Origin: Pseudomonadota bacterium
GTDB taxonomy: Bacteria > Pseudomonadota > Gammaproteobacteria > Steroidobacterales > Steroidobacteraceae
NCBI GenBank assembly: GCA_021850555.1
Contig: JAJZLX010000176.1
Span: 1 to 27,475 of the forward strand
Reading direction: 5' to 3'
Length of the DNA: 27,475 nucleotides
The notes below the pieces were generated by a model. That model was not told where the DNA came from. It was given only the letters and a program-made list of their open reading frames with translations, and did no database searches. Positions 1 to 6,890 of the stretch are shown piece after piece. Positions within the stretch are counted from its first letter, which is position 1; each line of letters starts with the position of its first letter. The position numbers and the translations under genes are program-made.

Positions 1-612
1 CACACCCGGGGTGCCATCGGCACTGCGGATCTTGCGCAGCACCCGTTCCGTCGAATCCGATTCCCAGTCGATGACCCGATCGGCACTGCGGCAGAGCGGC
101 CTTAAGCGCCCGAGGACCGCGGGGTCCGCGCCATCGACGCGCCGGGGCTCGAAGGCGCCGGACTCGATCCGCTCGAGGGCGACCAGCACCGCCTTGACCG
201 CGCCATCGGACAGCTCCCCGCGGTACAGACTCGACTTGCTCGCCGCCCGCATCGGGAAACTCACACTCGCCCAGACCGGGCCCGCATCGAGCTCGGCTTG
301 CGCCTCGAGCACCGTCACGCCCCACTGCCGCTCGCCCTCGAGAATGGCCCAGTCGAGCGCGGACGGCCCCCGGTCGCCGACAATGCCCGGATGCACGATG
401 AGGCAGCGCCGCCTCCTCCAGATCCTCTCCGGGATGGCGCGCTTCAGGAACGGAGCGAGGATGAGGTCAGGATCGAACAGCTCAACCGCCTCCCCCGTCA
501 CGGCCTCGTTGATATCGAACTCGACCGACACCTCGTGCCCGCGCGCGCGAAGCTCGACGAACAGCCGCTGGGTGAGGCTGTTGAAGCTGTGGGTGAGGAG
601 GAGCACTCGCAT
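1..612 (-). CDS. hypX: HypX/HoxX hydrogenase maturation protein, N-terminal part (3' end beyond window)
   Basis: The first 204 residues are visible, beginning MRVLLLTHSFNSLTQRLF and running off the left edge. This N-terminal formyltransferase-like domain is characteristic of HypX/HoxX, which in full is fused to an enoyl-CoA hydratase-like domain not visible here. Recognisable parts are the Rossmann-like start, the RGHEVSVEFDINEAV stretch, the PDLILAPFLKRAIPE segment and the HPGIVGDRGPSALDWAI block carrying the His and Asp of the formyl-THF-binding family. HypX is known to make the active-site CO ligand from a formyl group under oxic conditions. The ATG at 612 lies 8 bases after the hypE stop, so it is the last visible gene of a hypCDEX run. 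Family assignment is firm; the C-terminal half cannot be checked. Confidence 0.9.
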   Translation of the reverse strand, partial: MRVLLLTHSFNSLTQRLFVELRARGHEVSVEFDINEAVTGEAVELFDPDLILAPFLKRAIPERIWRRRRCLIVHPGIVGDRGPSALDWAILEGERQWGVTVLEAQAELDAGPVWASVSFPMRAASKSSLYRGELSDGAVKAVLVALERIESGAFEPRRVDGADPAVLGRLRPLCRSADRVIDWESDSTERVLRKIRSADGTPGV

Positions 613-620
613 CGGAGCTC

Positions 621-1664
621 TCAACAGATGCGCGGCAGCTGCTCGCCGGCCAGCCAGTCGACGATCCGCTCCCCGCCGAAGCCGGTGATCATCTGCACGA
701 AACCATGCTCATCGGCAACCGCCTCCCCGATGATCGCCGCCTCGGCCCCGAGCGGATGCGCGCGCATCGCATCGAGCACCGCCGCTGCGGACTGCGGCGC
801 GACGAAGGCGATGAGCTTGCCCTCGTTGGCGACGTAGAGCGGGTCGAGCCCGAGCAGCTCGCAGGCGGCGGCAACGCCGGGTTTCACGGGAATGGCCTGC
901 TCGCGGATGCGAAAGCCCACGCCCGCCTGGCGGGCGATCTCGTTGAGCGTCGAGGCGAGTCCGCCGCGCGTCGGATCGCGCATGGCATGCACATCCTCAC
1001 CACCGGCGCCCACCATGGCCGCCACCAGCTCGTGAAGGGGCGCGGAGTCGGAGACGATCGCCGTCTCGAAAGTCAGGTCGTGCCGCTGGGACATGACCGC
1101 GACCCCGTGATCCCCGAGGGAGCCGGAGACGAGCACCAGGTCCCCGGGACGGACCCGCTCGACCGAGATCACGAGGCCCGCCGGCACGACCCCGACCCCG
1201 GCGGTGCAGATGAACACTCCGTCGGCCTTGCCGCGCTCGACGACCTTGGTGTCGCCGGTGACGACGGCCACGCCGGCGGCCCGCGCCGCCTCGCCCATGC
1301 TGTGGGCGATGCGCTCGAGATCGGCGAGCGCAAAGCCCTCCTCCAGAATGAAGCTCGCCGAGAGATAGCGCGGCACGGCGCCCGCCATGGCGAGATCGTT
1401 GATCGTCCCGTGCACCGAGAGCGAGCCGATGTCTCCTCCGGGGAAAAACAACGGCGAGATGACGTAGCCGTCGGTGCTCATCACCACCCGCCCGGCAAGA
1501 TCGAAGGCCGCCTGGTCATTGCCCTGGCGCAGCCACTCGTTGTCGAGGGCGCGGTGAAAGACCTGTGCGATGAGCTGCGCCATCGCCCGCCCGCCCGCCC
1601 CGTGGGAAAGCTCGACGAGCCCGCGCTTCACATCGAGCGGACGGTGACAGGGCCGGCCGCTCAC
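621..1664 (-). CDS. hypE: HypE, carbamoyl-dehydratase / CN-ligand synthesis for NiFe hydrogenase
   Basis: This is a HypE of about 347 residues. HypE dehydrates the carbamoyl group that HypF places on its C-terminal cysteine, giving the thiocyanate from which the active-site cyanides are transferred to iron. Visible family marks are ELSHGAGGRAM near the N-terminus, STDGYVISPLFFPGGDIG, the VVTGDTKVV ATP-binding segment, RDPTRGGLA, the ANEGKL block and the invariant C-terminal PRIC with the carrier Cys. The chosen start is the GTG at 1664, which overlaps the hypD stop as GTGA and implies translational coupling. A GTG 11 codons further in is the alternative. A longer upstream reading is open but would run inside hypD. 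No hypF or hypB is visible in the window. Confidence 0.93.
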   Translation of the reverse strand: MSGRPCHRPLDVKRGLVELSHGAGGRAMAQLIAQVFHRALDNEWLRQGNDQAAFDLAGRVVMSTDGYVISPLFFPGGDIGSLSVHGTINDLAMAGAVPRYLSASFILEEGFALADLERIAHSMGEAARAAGVAVVTGDTKVVERGKADGVFICTAGVGVVPAGLVISVERVRPGDLVLVSGSLGDHGVAVMSQRHDLTFETAIVSDSAPLHELVAAMVGAGGEDVHAMRDPTRGGLASTLNEIARQAGVGFRIREQAIPVKPGVAAACELLGLDPLYVANEGKLIAFVAPQSAAAVLDAMRAHPLGAEAAIIGEAVADEHGFVQMITGFGGERIVDWLAGEQLPRIC

Positions 1665-2821
1665 GCGAGCGCTCCGGCCGCCCCGGCCCCCTCGCGCGCT
1701 GCGTCCCGGAAGCGCTTGTAGGTCCAGTGCGCGGCGCACGCGCCCTCGGAGGAGACCATGCACGAGCCCATCGGGGTCTCGGGCGTGCACACCGTTCCGA
1801 AGAGCTTGCAGTCGGGAGGCCGCTTCACGCCCCGCAGCACCGCCCCGCACAGGCATCCCGGAGTGTCGCGCGCGGGCACCTCCTCCAGCGCAAAGCGCCG
1901 CTCGGCATCAAATGGCGCGTAGGCGCTCTTGATGCGCAGCGCGCTGTAAGGCACGAGCCCGAGCCCCCGCCACTCGAAGCGCTTGCGCAGCTCGAAGACT
2001 TCGGCCACATCGCCCTTGGCGTGCTCATTGCCCTCGGAGCGCACGGCCCGGCCGTATTGGTTCTCGACCTCGTGCCGGCCCTCGTTGACCTGGCGGATCA
2101 GCATGAGCACCGCCTGCATCACATCGAGCGGCTCGAAGCCTGCGATCACCACGGGCTTGGCGAACTCCTCGGCGAAGAACGTGTACGGATGGCTGCCGAT
2201 CACGGTGCTCACGTGGGCCGGTCCGATGAACCCGTCGATGCGCACCCGGCCGAGCTCGCGCACGTCGGGGCTTTCCAGGATGTTCTGGATCGCGGACGGC
2301 GTCAGGACGTGGTTGCAGAACACCGTGAAGTTCTTCAGCTGCAGGCGCTCGGCCAGGCGGATGGCGAGCGCCGTAGGGGGCGTCGTCGTCTCGAACCCGA
2401 TGGCAAACAGCACCACCTGACGGGAGGGTTGCGCCTGTGCGAGCGCCACGGCGTCGGCTGCGGAGTAGATCATGCGGATGTCCGCCCCGCGGGCCTTCGC
2501 CCTCAAGAGCGAGGTTCCCTTCGAGCCCGGCACTCTCATCAGGTCCCCGTACGAGCACAGCGTCACCCCCTCTTGCGAGGCGAGTCGGATCGCCATGTCG
2601 ATGCGCGAGACCGGCAGCACGCACACCGGACAGCCCGGACCGTGGATGAGACGCACGTGCGGCGGCAGCAGATCCTCGAGCCCATAGCGGGAGATCGCAT
2701 GCGTGTGGCCGCCGCAGAACTCCATGAAGTGATACCCGGCCGGCGCGGCCGCCTCCTCGGCGATCCGCCCCGCCAGAGCGCGCGCGAGACGCCCGTCGCG
2801 ATATTCCTCGACATGCCTCAT
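1661..2821 (-). CDS. hypD: HypD, Fe(CN)2CO assembly scaffold
   Basis: A 386-residue HypD. With HypC it forms the scaffold on which the Fe(CN)2CO unit is built, and it carries a [4Fe-4S] cluster. Visible motifs are CGGHTH (Cys36), GPGCPVCVLP (Cys64, Cys67), the GFETT block and the cysteine-rich C-terminal region with PGCLCGAVLRGVKRPPDCKLFG and CTPETPMGSCMVSSEGAC, which contains the cluster ligands. Length matches the family. The ATG at 2821 overlaps the hypC stop by four bases (ATGA), and its own stop overlaps the hypE GTG, so hypC-D-E are translationally chained. Confidence 0.96.
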   Translation of the reverse strand: MRHVEEYRDGRLARALAGRIAEEAAAPAGYHFMEFCGGHTHAISRYGLEDLLPPHVRLIHGPGCPVCVLPVSRIDMAIRLASQEGVTLCSYGDLMRVPGSKGTSLLRAKARGADIRMIYSAADAVALAQAQPSRQVVLFAIGFETTTPPTALAIRLAERLQLKNFTVFCNHVLTPSAIQNILESPDVRELGRVRIDGFIGPAHVSTVIGSHPYTFFAEEFAKPVVIAGFEPLDVMQAVLMLIRQVNEGRHEVENQYGRAVRSEGNEHAKGDVAEVFELRKRFEWRGLGLVPYSALRIKSAYAPFDAERRFALEEVPARDTPGCLCGAVLRGVKRPPDCKLFGTVCTPETPMGSCMVSSEGACAAHWTYKRFRDAAREGAGAAGALA

Positions 2822-3090
2822 GCGGCGGATCCCGCGGGCGCGGTCCGGGCGGACGCATCGGCAAGCCCCGCCACCTCGTGCAGCGTCTCGAGCACGCGCC
2901 GGGCCTCGGCTTCGTCGATGACCGTCATCGCAAATCCAACGTGCACCAGCACGTAATCTCCGGGCCGTGCCTCGGGCGTGTAGACCAGGTTGATGTCCTT
3001 CACGGCGCCACCGAAATCGATACGGCCCGTACGCAACATCGGATCATCGCCCCGGATACTCAAAATGCGCCCCGGAATGGCCAGACACAT
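2818..3090 (-). CDS. hypC: HypC hydrogenase assembly chaperone
   Basis: A 90-residue HypC/HybG-family chaperone. It begins MCLAIPGRI with the essential Cys2, exposed after removal of Met1, and has the family His50 in YVLVHVGFAM. HypC binds HypD and the hydrogenase large-subunit precursor while iron is delivered. A strong ribosome-binding site (AAGGAG, 8 bases upstream) fixes the start. It is the first gene of the leftward hypCDEX run and is divergent from the heptaheme cytochrome gene. The residues after about 75 are a variable Ala-rich tail. Confidence 0.95.
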   Translation of the reverse strand: MCLAIPGRILSIRGDDPMLRTGRIDFGGAVKDINLVYTPEARPGDYVLVHVGFAMTVIDEAEARRVLETLHEVAGLADASARTAPAGSAA

Positions 3091-3244
3091 CGAAGGAACT
3101 CCTTGGAATCGTATCGGAGCACCAACCCCGCCCCGCTACCCTGCCGCGAGCCGCCGCTCGCCGGAATACGTACGCCACTGAACACCGGTATGCACTACTA
3201 CGTATCGACCGCGACCGCCCGGCTGTCTGAAGCTTGTCGACAGG
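3091..3244. promoter_or_regulatory. Divergent hypC / multiheme cytochrome control region with two TACGTA boxes
   Basis: This 154-bp region separates the leftward hyp genes from the rightward cytochrome gene and must hold both promoters. It contains the palindrome TACGTA at 3167-3172 and 3199-3204, 32 bp centre to centre, close to three helical turns. The same hexamer occurs upstream of the prenyltransferase gene and upstream of the hydrogenase. I see no convincing sigma-54 (GG-N10-GC type) promoter and cannot fix the -35/-10 boxes. Treating the boxes as operators is inference. Confidence 0.5.
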
Positions 3245-4972
3245 ATGACACCCCACAAGATGAGAACAATCGGGTGGCACGCGGCGCTGCTCTGGGCGCT
3301 GCTTGCCCTGTGCGGTGGCCGGGCCGCGGCGGGCGGCGCTTCGACCACCGTTGCGGTGTGGCTGCTGCACCCCGCGGTGCCGGCGAGCGCCGCGGCGGGG
3401 ATCCCGAACAGCGAGTGTCTCGCCTGTCATGCCCGGGGCCTCGGCGGGGCGCCCAGGATAGACCCTGCGGTGTTGGCCCATTCGGCGCATGCCTCGCTCT
3501 CGTGCGTCAGCTGTCATGCCTCGATCAAGAGCATCCCGCACCCCGCTGTGCTCGCCCCGGTCAACTGCGCAAGCTGCCACCGACGCCAGGGCCGGGAATT
3601 GAGCCTGGGCTCGCATGCCGAGGTCCCGACACTCGCCTCGGTGCCCGCCGCCCTCGGCCGCCTTTCTCCTCCCGGCTCGCATCGCGCTCCGACCTGCATC
3701 ACCTGCCACGGCACGCACGATGTCGAGCCGGTTACGAGCACGGCCTTTCACCGCAACATCTCGCGCGGCTGCGCCCGGTGCCACGCCGGTGCCTTCAGGA
3801 GCTACATGCGCACGCCCCATGGGCAGGCGGCGATGCTCGGGCTCGCGAGCGCCCCGACCTGCGCCAACTGCCATGATCCGCACCTCGCGCTGGCGCCCAC
3901 GAACCCCCTCTCGCGGGTCTCACCCGTGCATCGTGCGGCCACCTGCCGGGGCTGTCACAGCGGGGCGGGCCGCAATCTCGCCGGCTTCGATCCGCATCCG
4001 CGGCCCGCTGATCCGAGGCGCTCGGCGCTGCTCACCTGGACTCACTACTTCATGGTGGCGCTGCTCGCGGGTGTGTTCGGGTTCTTCGGGCTGCACACGC
4101 TGCTGTGGCTGCAGCGCAGCTTCGTCGGCCGCCTGCGTGGGGAGCTGCCCGCGCTCAGGCACTTCGGGGGGCCGCACATCGTGCGCTTCAGCGCGGTGGA
4201 CCGGCTGACCCATCTCATCGTCATCCTGAGCTTCATGCTCCTCGCCCTCACCGGCCTCGCGCTGATGCATCCGGCGAGCGGCTGGGCGCGCGCCATCACC
4301 GGATTCTTCGGCGGCGTGCACACCATGGTCATCGTGCACGTGGTCAACGGCGGCATCACCTTCGGCTACTTCTTCTTCCACCTGTGTTACCTCGGCTACC
4401 GCGCGCTCGTGAAGAAGCAGCGCTACCGGCTCCTCGGCGTCGACTCACTCGTGCCGACGTGGACGGACATCAAGGACATCTGGCAGAACTTCCGTTGGTT
4501 CCTTTACCTCGGGCCGCAGCCGAAAATGGATCGCTGGACGTACTGGGAGAAGTTCGACTATTGGGCGGTGTTCTGGGGCGTGGCGATCATCGGTGTCTCG
4601 GGGCTCATGATGGCAGCCCCGGTCTTCTTTACCCGCCTCGTGCCCGGAATCTGGCTGAATGTCGCGCTCGTCGTGCATTCCGAGGAGGCGATCCTCGCCA
4701 CCGGATTCATCTTCATCTTCCACTTCTTCCACAACCATCTGCGGCCGGAGAAGTTTCCGATCGACGTGTCGATCCTCACCGGCCGGGTGCCGCTCGAGCG
4801 CTTCAAGGAGGAGCGCCCGCTGCAGTACGAGCGTCTGGTGCGCGAGGGCGCTCTCGAGCGCTGCATCGTCCCGCCGCCGTCCGCCTTCCTGACGACGGTC
4901 TCGGTGATCTTCGGCCTGGCTGTCGTCGTGACGGGGCTGACGCTCATCGCGCTCGTGATCTTTGCGGGCTGA
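3245..4972 (+). CDS. CbcL-like fusion: periplasmic heptaheme cytochrome c plus membrane b-type cytochrome (quinone oxidoreductase)
   Basis: A 575-residue protein. A signal-like hydrophobic segment (about 8-30) precedes seven CxxCH heme sites starting at residues 58, 87, 108, 151, 176, 206 and 234. From about 265 on there are several membrane helices with His-containing segments (THYFMVALL, DRLTHLIVILSF, HTMVIVHVVNGG, VVHSEEAILATGFIFIFHFFHNH), the pattern of a HydB/cytochrome b561-type diheme module. This resembles Geobacter CbcL, which links the menaquinol pool to periplasmic carriers, though CbcL has more c-hemes. Likely role: inner-membrane quinol:cytochrome oxidoreductase feeding the MtrA-type conduit. 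Start: ATG 3245; the ATG at 3260, nearer the hydrophobic segment, is equally possible. Architecture is clear; the direction of electron flow is inference. Confidence 0.85.
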   Translation: MTPHKMRTIGWHAALLWALLALCGGRAAAGGASTTVAVWLLHPAVPASAAAGIPNSECLACHARGLGGAPRIDPAVLAHSAHASLSCVSCHASIKSIPHPAVLAPVNCASCHRRQGRELSLGSHAEVPTLASVPAALGRLSPPGSHRAPTCITCHGTHDVEPVTSTAFHRNISRGCARCHAGAFRSYMRTPHGQAAMLGLASAPTCANCHDPHLALAPTNPLSRVSPVHRAATCRGCHSGAGRNLAGFDPHPRPADPRRSALLTWTHYFMVALLAGVFGFFGLHTLLWLQRSFVGRLRGELPALRHFGGPHIVRFSAVDRLTHLIVILSFMLLALTGLALMHPASGWARAITGFFGGVHTMVIVHVVNGGITFGYFFFHLCYLGYRALVKKQRYRLLGVDSLVPTWTDIKDIWQNFRWFLYLGPQPKMDRWTYWEKFDYWAVFWGVAIIGVSGLMMAAPVFFTRLVPGIWLNVALVVHSEEAILATGFIFIFHFFHNHLRPEKFPIDVSILTGRVPLERFKEERPLQYERLVREGALERCIVPPPSAFLTTVSVIFGLAVVVTGLTLIALVIFAG

Positions 4973-5094
4973 ACACACCCGCGCCCGCATACGTATTGAT
5001 GCGTATTCTCGACCAGTGGCGCGGCCGCTAAAAAGTGACAATAATCAATCAATCGCAGTCGATCGGATCGGTCCCGGCTCAGGAGTCGAACAGG
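4973..5094 (+). promoter_or_regulatory. Intergenic region with tandem TACGTA / TGCGTA boxes upstream of the prenyltransferase
   Basis: This 122-bp gap holds TACGTA at 4990-4995 and the near-copy TGCGTA at 5000-5005, 10 bp centre to centre (about one helical turn), followed by an AT-rich stretch (5029-5056) that contrasts with the GC-rich surroundings. The ribosome-binding site AGGAG (5081-5085) lies 9 bases before the ATG at 5095. The prenyltransferase therefore probably has its own promoter despite following the cytochrome gene. No clear -35/-10 pair is visible. Confidence 0.4.
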
Positions 5095-6078
5095 ATGGCC
5101 ATGCACACGCCCTCGAGCCCCGCGGAACCCACCCCTGCGCTGCTCGGCGGGGAGTCCCCCGGCGCGCGCACCCGGCGGCTGCTGCTCGCCACGCGGCCGG
5201 CCTTCGCGCCGGCCTCGGTCGCCTCGGTGCTCATCGGCAGCGCCTGGGGATATCGGATCACCGGTCGATTCTCGTGGGGCATGGCCGCGCTCGCCTTGTT
5301 TGCGACACTGTGCGTGCACTTGGCCGCCAATGTCCTGAACGATGTGAGCGATGATCTCTCGGGCACGGATCGGACCAATGACGAGCGGATCTTTCCCTAT
5401 ACCGGCGGCTCGCGTTTCATTCAGAACGGGGTGATGAGCGCTCACGAGATGACGGTCTGGGGGGTTATCCTGCTCGCGCTCGCCGCGGCGCTCGGTCTTG
5501 CGCTGGTGGAGCTGCGCGGCCCCGGCGTGCTCGCCTTCGGCCTCGCCGGCGTGCTGCTCGGGCTCGCCTACTCCCTGCCGCGCGTGCGGCTCGCCGCCCG
5601 AGGGCTCGGCGAGGCCACTATCGCAGTCGCCTTCGGGGTCCTGCCGGTCACCGGCGCCGCCTGGGTGCAGAGCGGACGGCTCGAGGCCTCGAGCCTCCTC
5701 ATCTCGCTCCCCGTAGGGCTGTGGGTCGCGGCCATTCTCCTCATGAACGAGGTGCCCGATCGGGAGGCCGACGCTCGCGCCGGCAAAGCGACTCTCGTCG
5801 TGCGGCTCGGCCTCGAGGCGACGCGACGCCTGTATCTCGGGCTGCAAGGCGCGGCATGCGCGGTGCTTGCGCTCGCCGCGGCGCTCGGCTTGATCCCGGG
5901 ATGGGCCGCGCTCGCGGGGCTGCTCCTGCTGCCGGCGGCGTGGGGCGCCGCCCGGGTGATCGCAGAGCCGCCCGAGCGCACCTCACTCCTGCAAGGGATA
6001 CGCACCACGCTGCGAGTGCATATGGCAGGCACCGCGCTGCTGCTGGTGAGCGTGCTGAGCGTGGCCTTCAGGCACTGA
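5095..6078 (+). CDS. UbiA-superfamily prenyltransferase, MenA-like
   Basis: A 327-residue polytopic membrane protein of the UbiA superfamily. The first Asp-rich motif is NDVSD (N82, D83, D86), the second is NEVPDREAD (218-226), and between them lie YTGGSRFIQNG (102-112) and AYSLPRVRLAARGLGE. These fit MenA-type 1,4-dihydroxy-2-naphthoate polyprenyltransferases better than UbiA/COQ2, so the likely reaction is prenylation in (demethyl)menaquinone synthesis. The start at 5095 is chosen because AGGAG lies 9 bases upstream; an in-frame ATG at 5035 would add 20 non-conserved residues. It sits just downstream of a predicted quinol-oxidising cytochrome, which fits supply of a low-potential quinone. 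Substrate is not proven, and other UbiA-type aromatic substrates are possible. Confidence 0.8.
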   Translation: MAMHTPSSPAEPTPALLGGESPGARTRRLLLATRPAFAPASVASVLIGSAWGYRITGRFSWGMAALALFATLCVHLAANVLNDVSDDLSGTDRTNDERIFPYTGGSRFIQNGVMSAHEMTVWGVILLALAAALGLALVELRGPGVLAFGLAGVLLGLAYSLPRVRLAARGLGEATIAVAFGVLPVTGAAWVQSGRLEASSLLISLPVGLWVAAILLMNEVPDREADARAGKATLVVRLGLEATRRLYLGLQGAACAVLALAAALGLIPGWAALAGLLLLPAAWGAARVIAEPPERTSLLQGIRTTLRVHMAGTALLLVSVLSVAFRH

Positions 6079-6102
6079 GCGGTACCGCCCAAGGCACAGC
6101 CC

Positions 6103-6480
6103 GTGAGTCAGGAACAGATGAGCCGGGACGAGTGGTGCAGGAAGCTCTTCGAGAGCATCGATGCCAAACGCGCCCGGGAGTTCGCGAGCTTCCTCACCCC
6201 GGATGCCCGATTTCGCTACGGCAGCGCCCCTGCCGTGCAGGGCCAGGCGGCCATCACGGAAGCCGTGGAGCGGTTCTTCGCGAGCGTCGCGTCACTGTCA
6301 CACCGGGTGCGCGAGCTGTGGGAGGTGCCCGGACACATCGTCTGCCGGGGCGAGGTACGTTACCAGCGGCTCGACGGCAGGTCCGTGCTGATCCCGTTCT
6401 GCGACGTGCTCACGATGCGCGGGGAGAAGGTCGCCGCCTACGACATCTACCTCGATCCGACCCCGCTCGCGGCGGACTGA
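6103..6480 (+). CDS. Small NTF2-like (SnoaL-type) protein
   Basis: A 125-residue protein with the NTF2/SnoaL-like pattern: an N-terminal helix (WCRKLFESIDAKRAREFASFLTPDARFRYG), an AITEAVERFFASV segment and an RGEVRYQRLDGRSVLIPFCDVLTMRGEKVAAYDIYLD beta-sheet end. It has no signal peptide or metal/heme motif. Such folds serve as small ligand-binding proteins, isomerases or partner subunits, so function cannot be named. The GTG at 6103 is used; the ATG at 6118, with AGGA close upstream, is equally possible and gives 120 residues. It follows the prenyltransferase by 24 bases and is probably cotranscribed, so a role in quinone or polyketide-like chemistry is conceivable but unsupported. Confidence 0.65.
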   Translation: MSQEQMSRDEWCRKLFESIDAKRAREFASFLTPDARFRYGSAPAVQGQAAITEAVERFFASVASLSHRVRELWEVPGHIVCRGEVRYQRLDGRSVLIPFCDVLTMRGEKVAAYDIYLDPTPLAAD

Positions 6481-6502
6481 CACTTCGAATGACCGCGGGC
6501 CC

Positions 6503-6528
6503 CGGGCTGTGCCCTCGCGCACAGCCCG
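6503..6528. terminator. Perfect hairpin between convergent genes, likely bidirectional terminator
   Basis: A 10-bp perfect inverted repeat, CGGGCTGTGC and GCACAGCCCG, with a 6-base loop, lies in the 76-bp gap between the rightward NTF2-like gene and the leftward cytochrome c gene. There is no clear T-run on either side, so it may act as a transcript-end stabiliser or a weak terminator rather than a classical one. Confidence 0.6.
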
Positions 6529-6556
6529 TCCGACGGCGCGCCGGACCGGCGCCTCG

Positions 6557-6874
6557 TCAGTTTCCGCCGGCCTTGATGTAGGCCACGATCGCATCGAGCT
6601 GCGAGGCGCTCAGCTTGCCCTCGTAGGAGGGCATCATCGTGGAGGCGCCGAGCGCTTTCTTCGGCTCGAGGATCGCCGCCTTGATCTGGCTGTCGGACTC
6701 CCCGGCGTAGGCGGAGAACGGCTTCGCCATGCCCCCGCTCGCGTGACACATGGCGCACCCCTGCGCGCTCGCCAGCTGCTTGCCCTGAGCGGCCGGCGTC
6801 GCCGCCGAGGCGAGCGCCGTCGAGGCCGCAAGGGCAAGACCCAGTCCCGAAATGATCAGATATTTCACGCTCAT
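6557..6874 (-). CDS. Small periplasmic monoheme class I cytochrome c
   Basis: A 105-residue protein with a signal peptide (positive N-terminus MSVK, hydrophobic core, likely cleavage after ALASA) and one CAMCH heme site at 40-44. TMMPSY at about 79-84 supplies the axial Met, and the terminal SQLDAIVAYIKA helix is typical of class I cytochromes c. It is the last gene of the mtrC-mtrA-mtrB run, 16 bases after the barrel gene. By position it is a candidate soluble shuttle between inner-membrane cytochromes and the outer-membrane MtrA-type conduit; this role is inferred from context only. Confidence 0.88.
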   Translation of the reverse strand: MSVKYLIISGLGLALAASTALASAATPAAQGKQLASAQGCAMCHASGGMAKPFSAYAGESDSQIKAAILEPKKALGASTMMPSYEGKLSASQLDAIVAYIKAGGN

Positions 6875-6890
6875 CCGCGAATCTCCTCTG

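Noticed and set aside
11..688. Long plus-strand open frames over 11-837
   Set aside because: They run antisense to hypX and hypE, have biased Arg/Ser/Ala composition and no family motif; the minus-strand genes are clear.
1727..2956. 409-codon plus-strand open frame antisense to hypD/hypC
   Set aside because: His/Arg-rich shadow of HypD, typical of GC-rich DNA, with no ribosome-binding site or recognisable domain.
3090..3110. AAGGA-GT-TCCTT palindrome over the hypC ribosome-binding site as a riboswitch-like lock
   Set aside because: The two-base loop cannot form a stable hairpin; it is better read simply as a strong ribosome-binding site.
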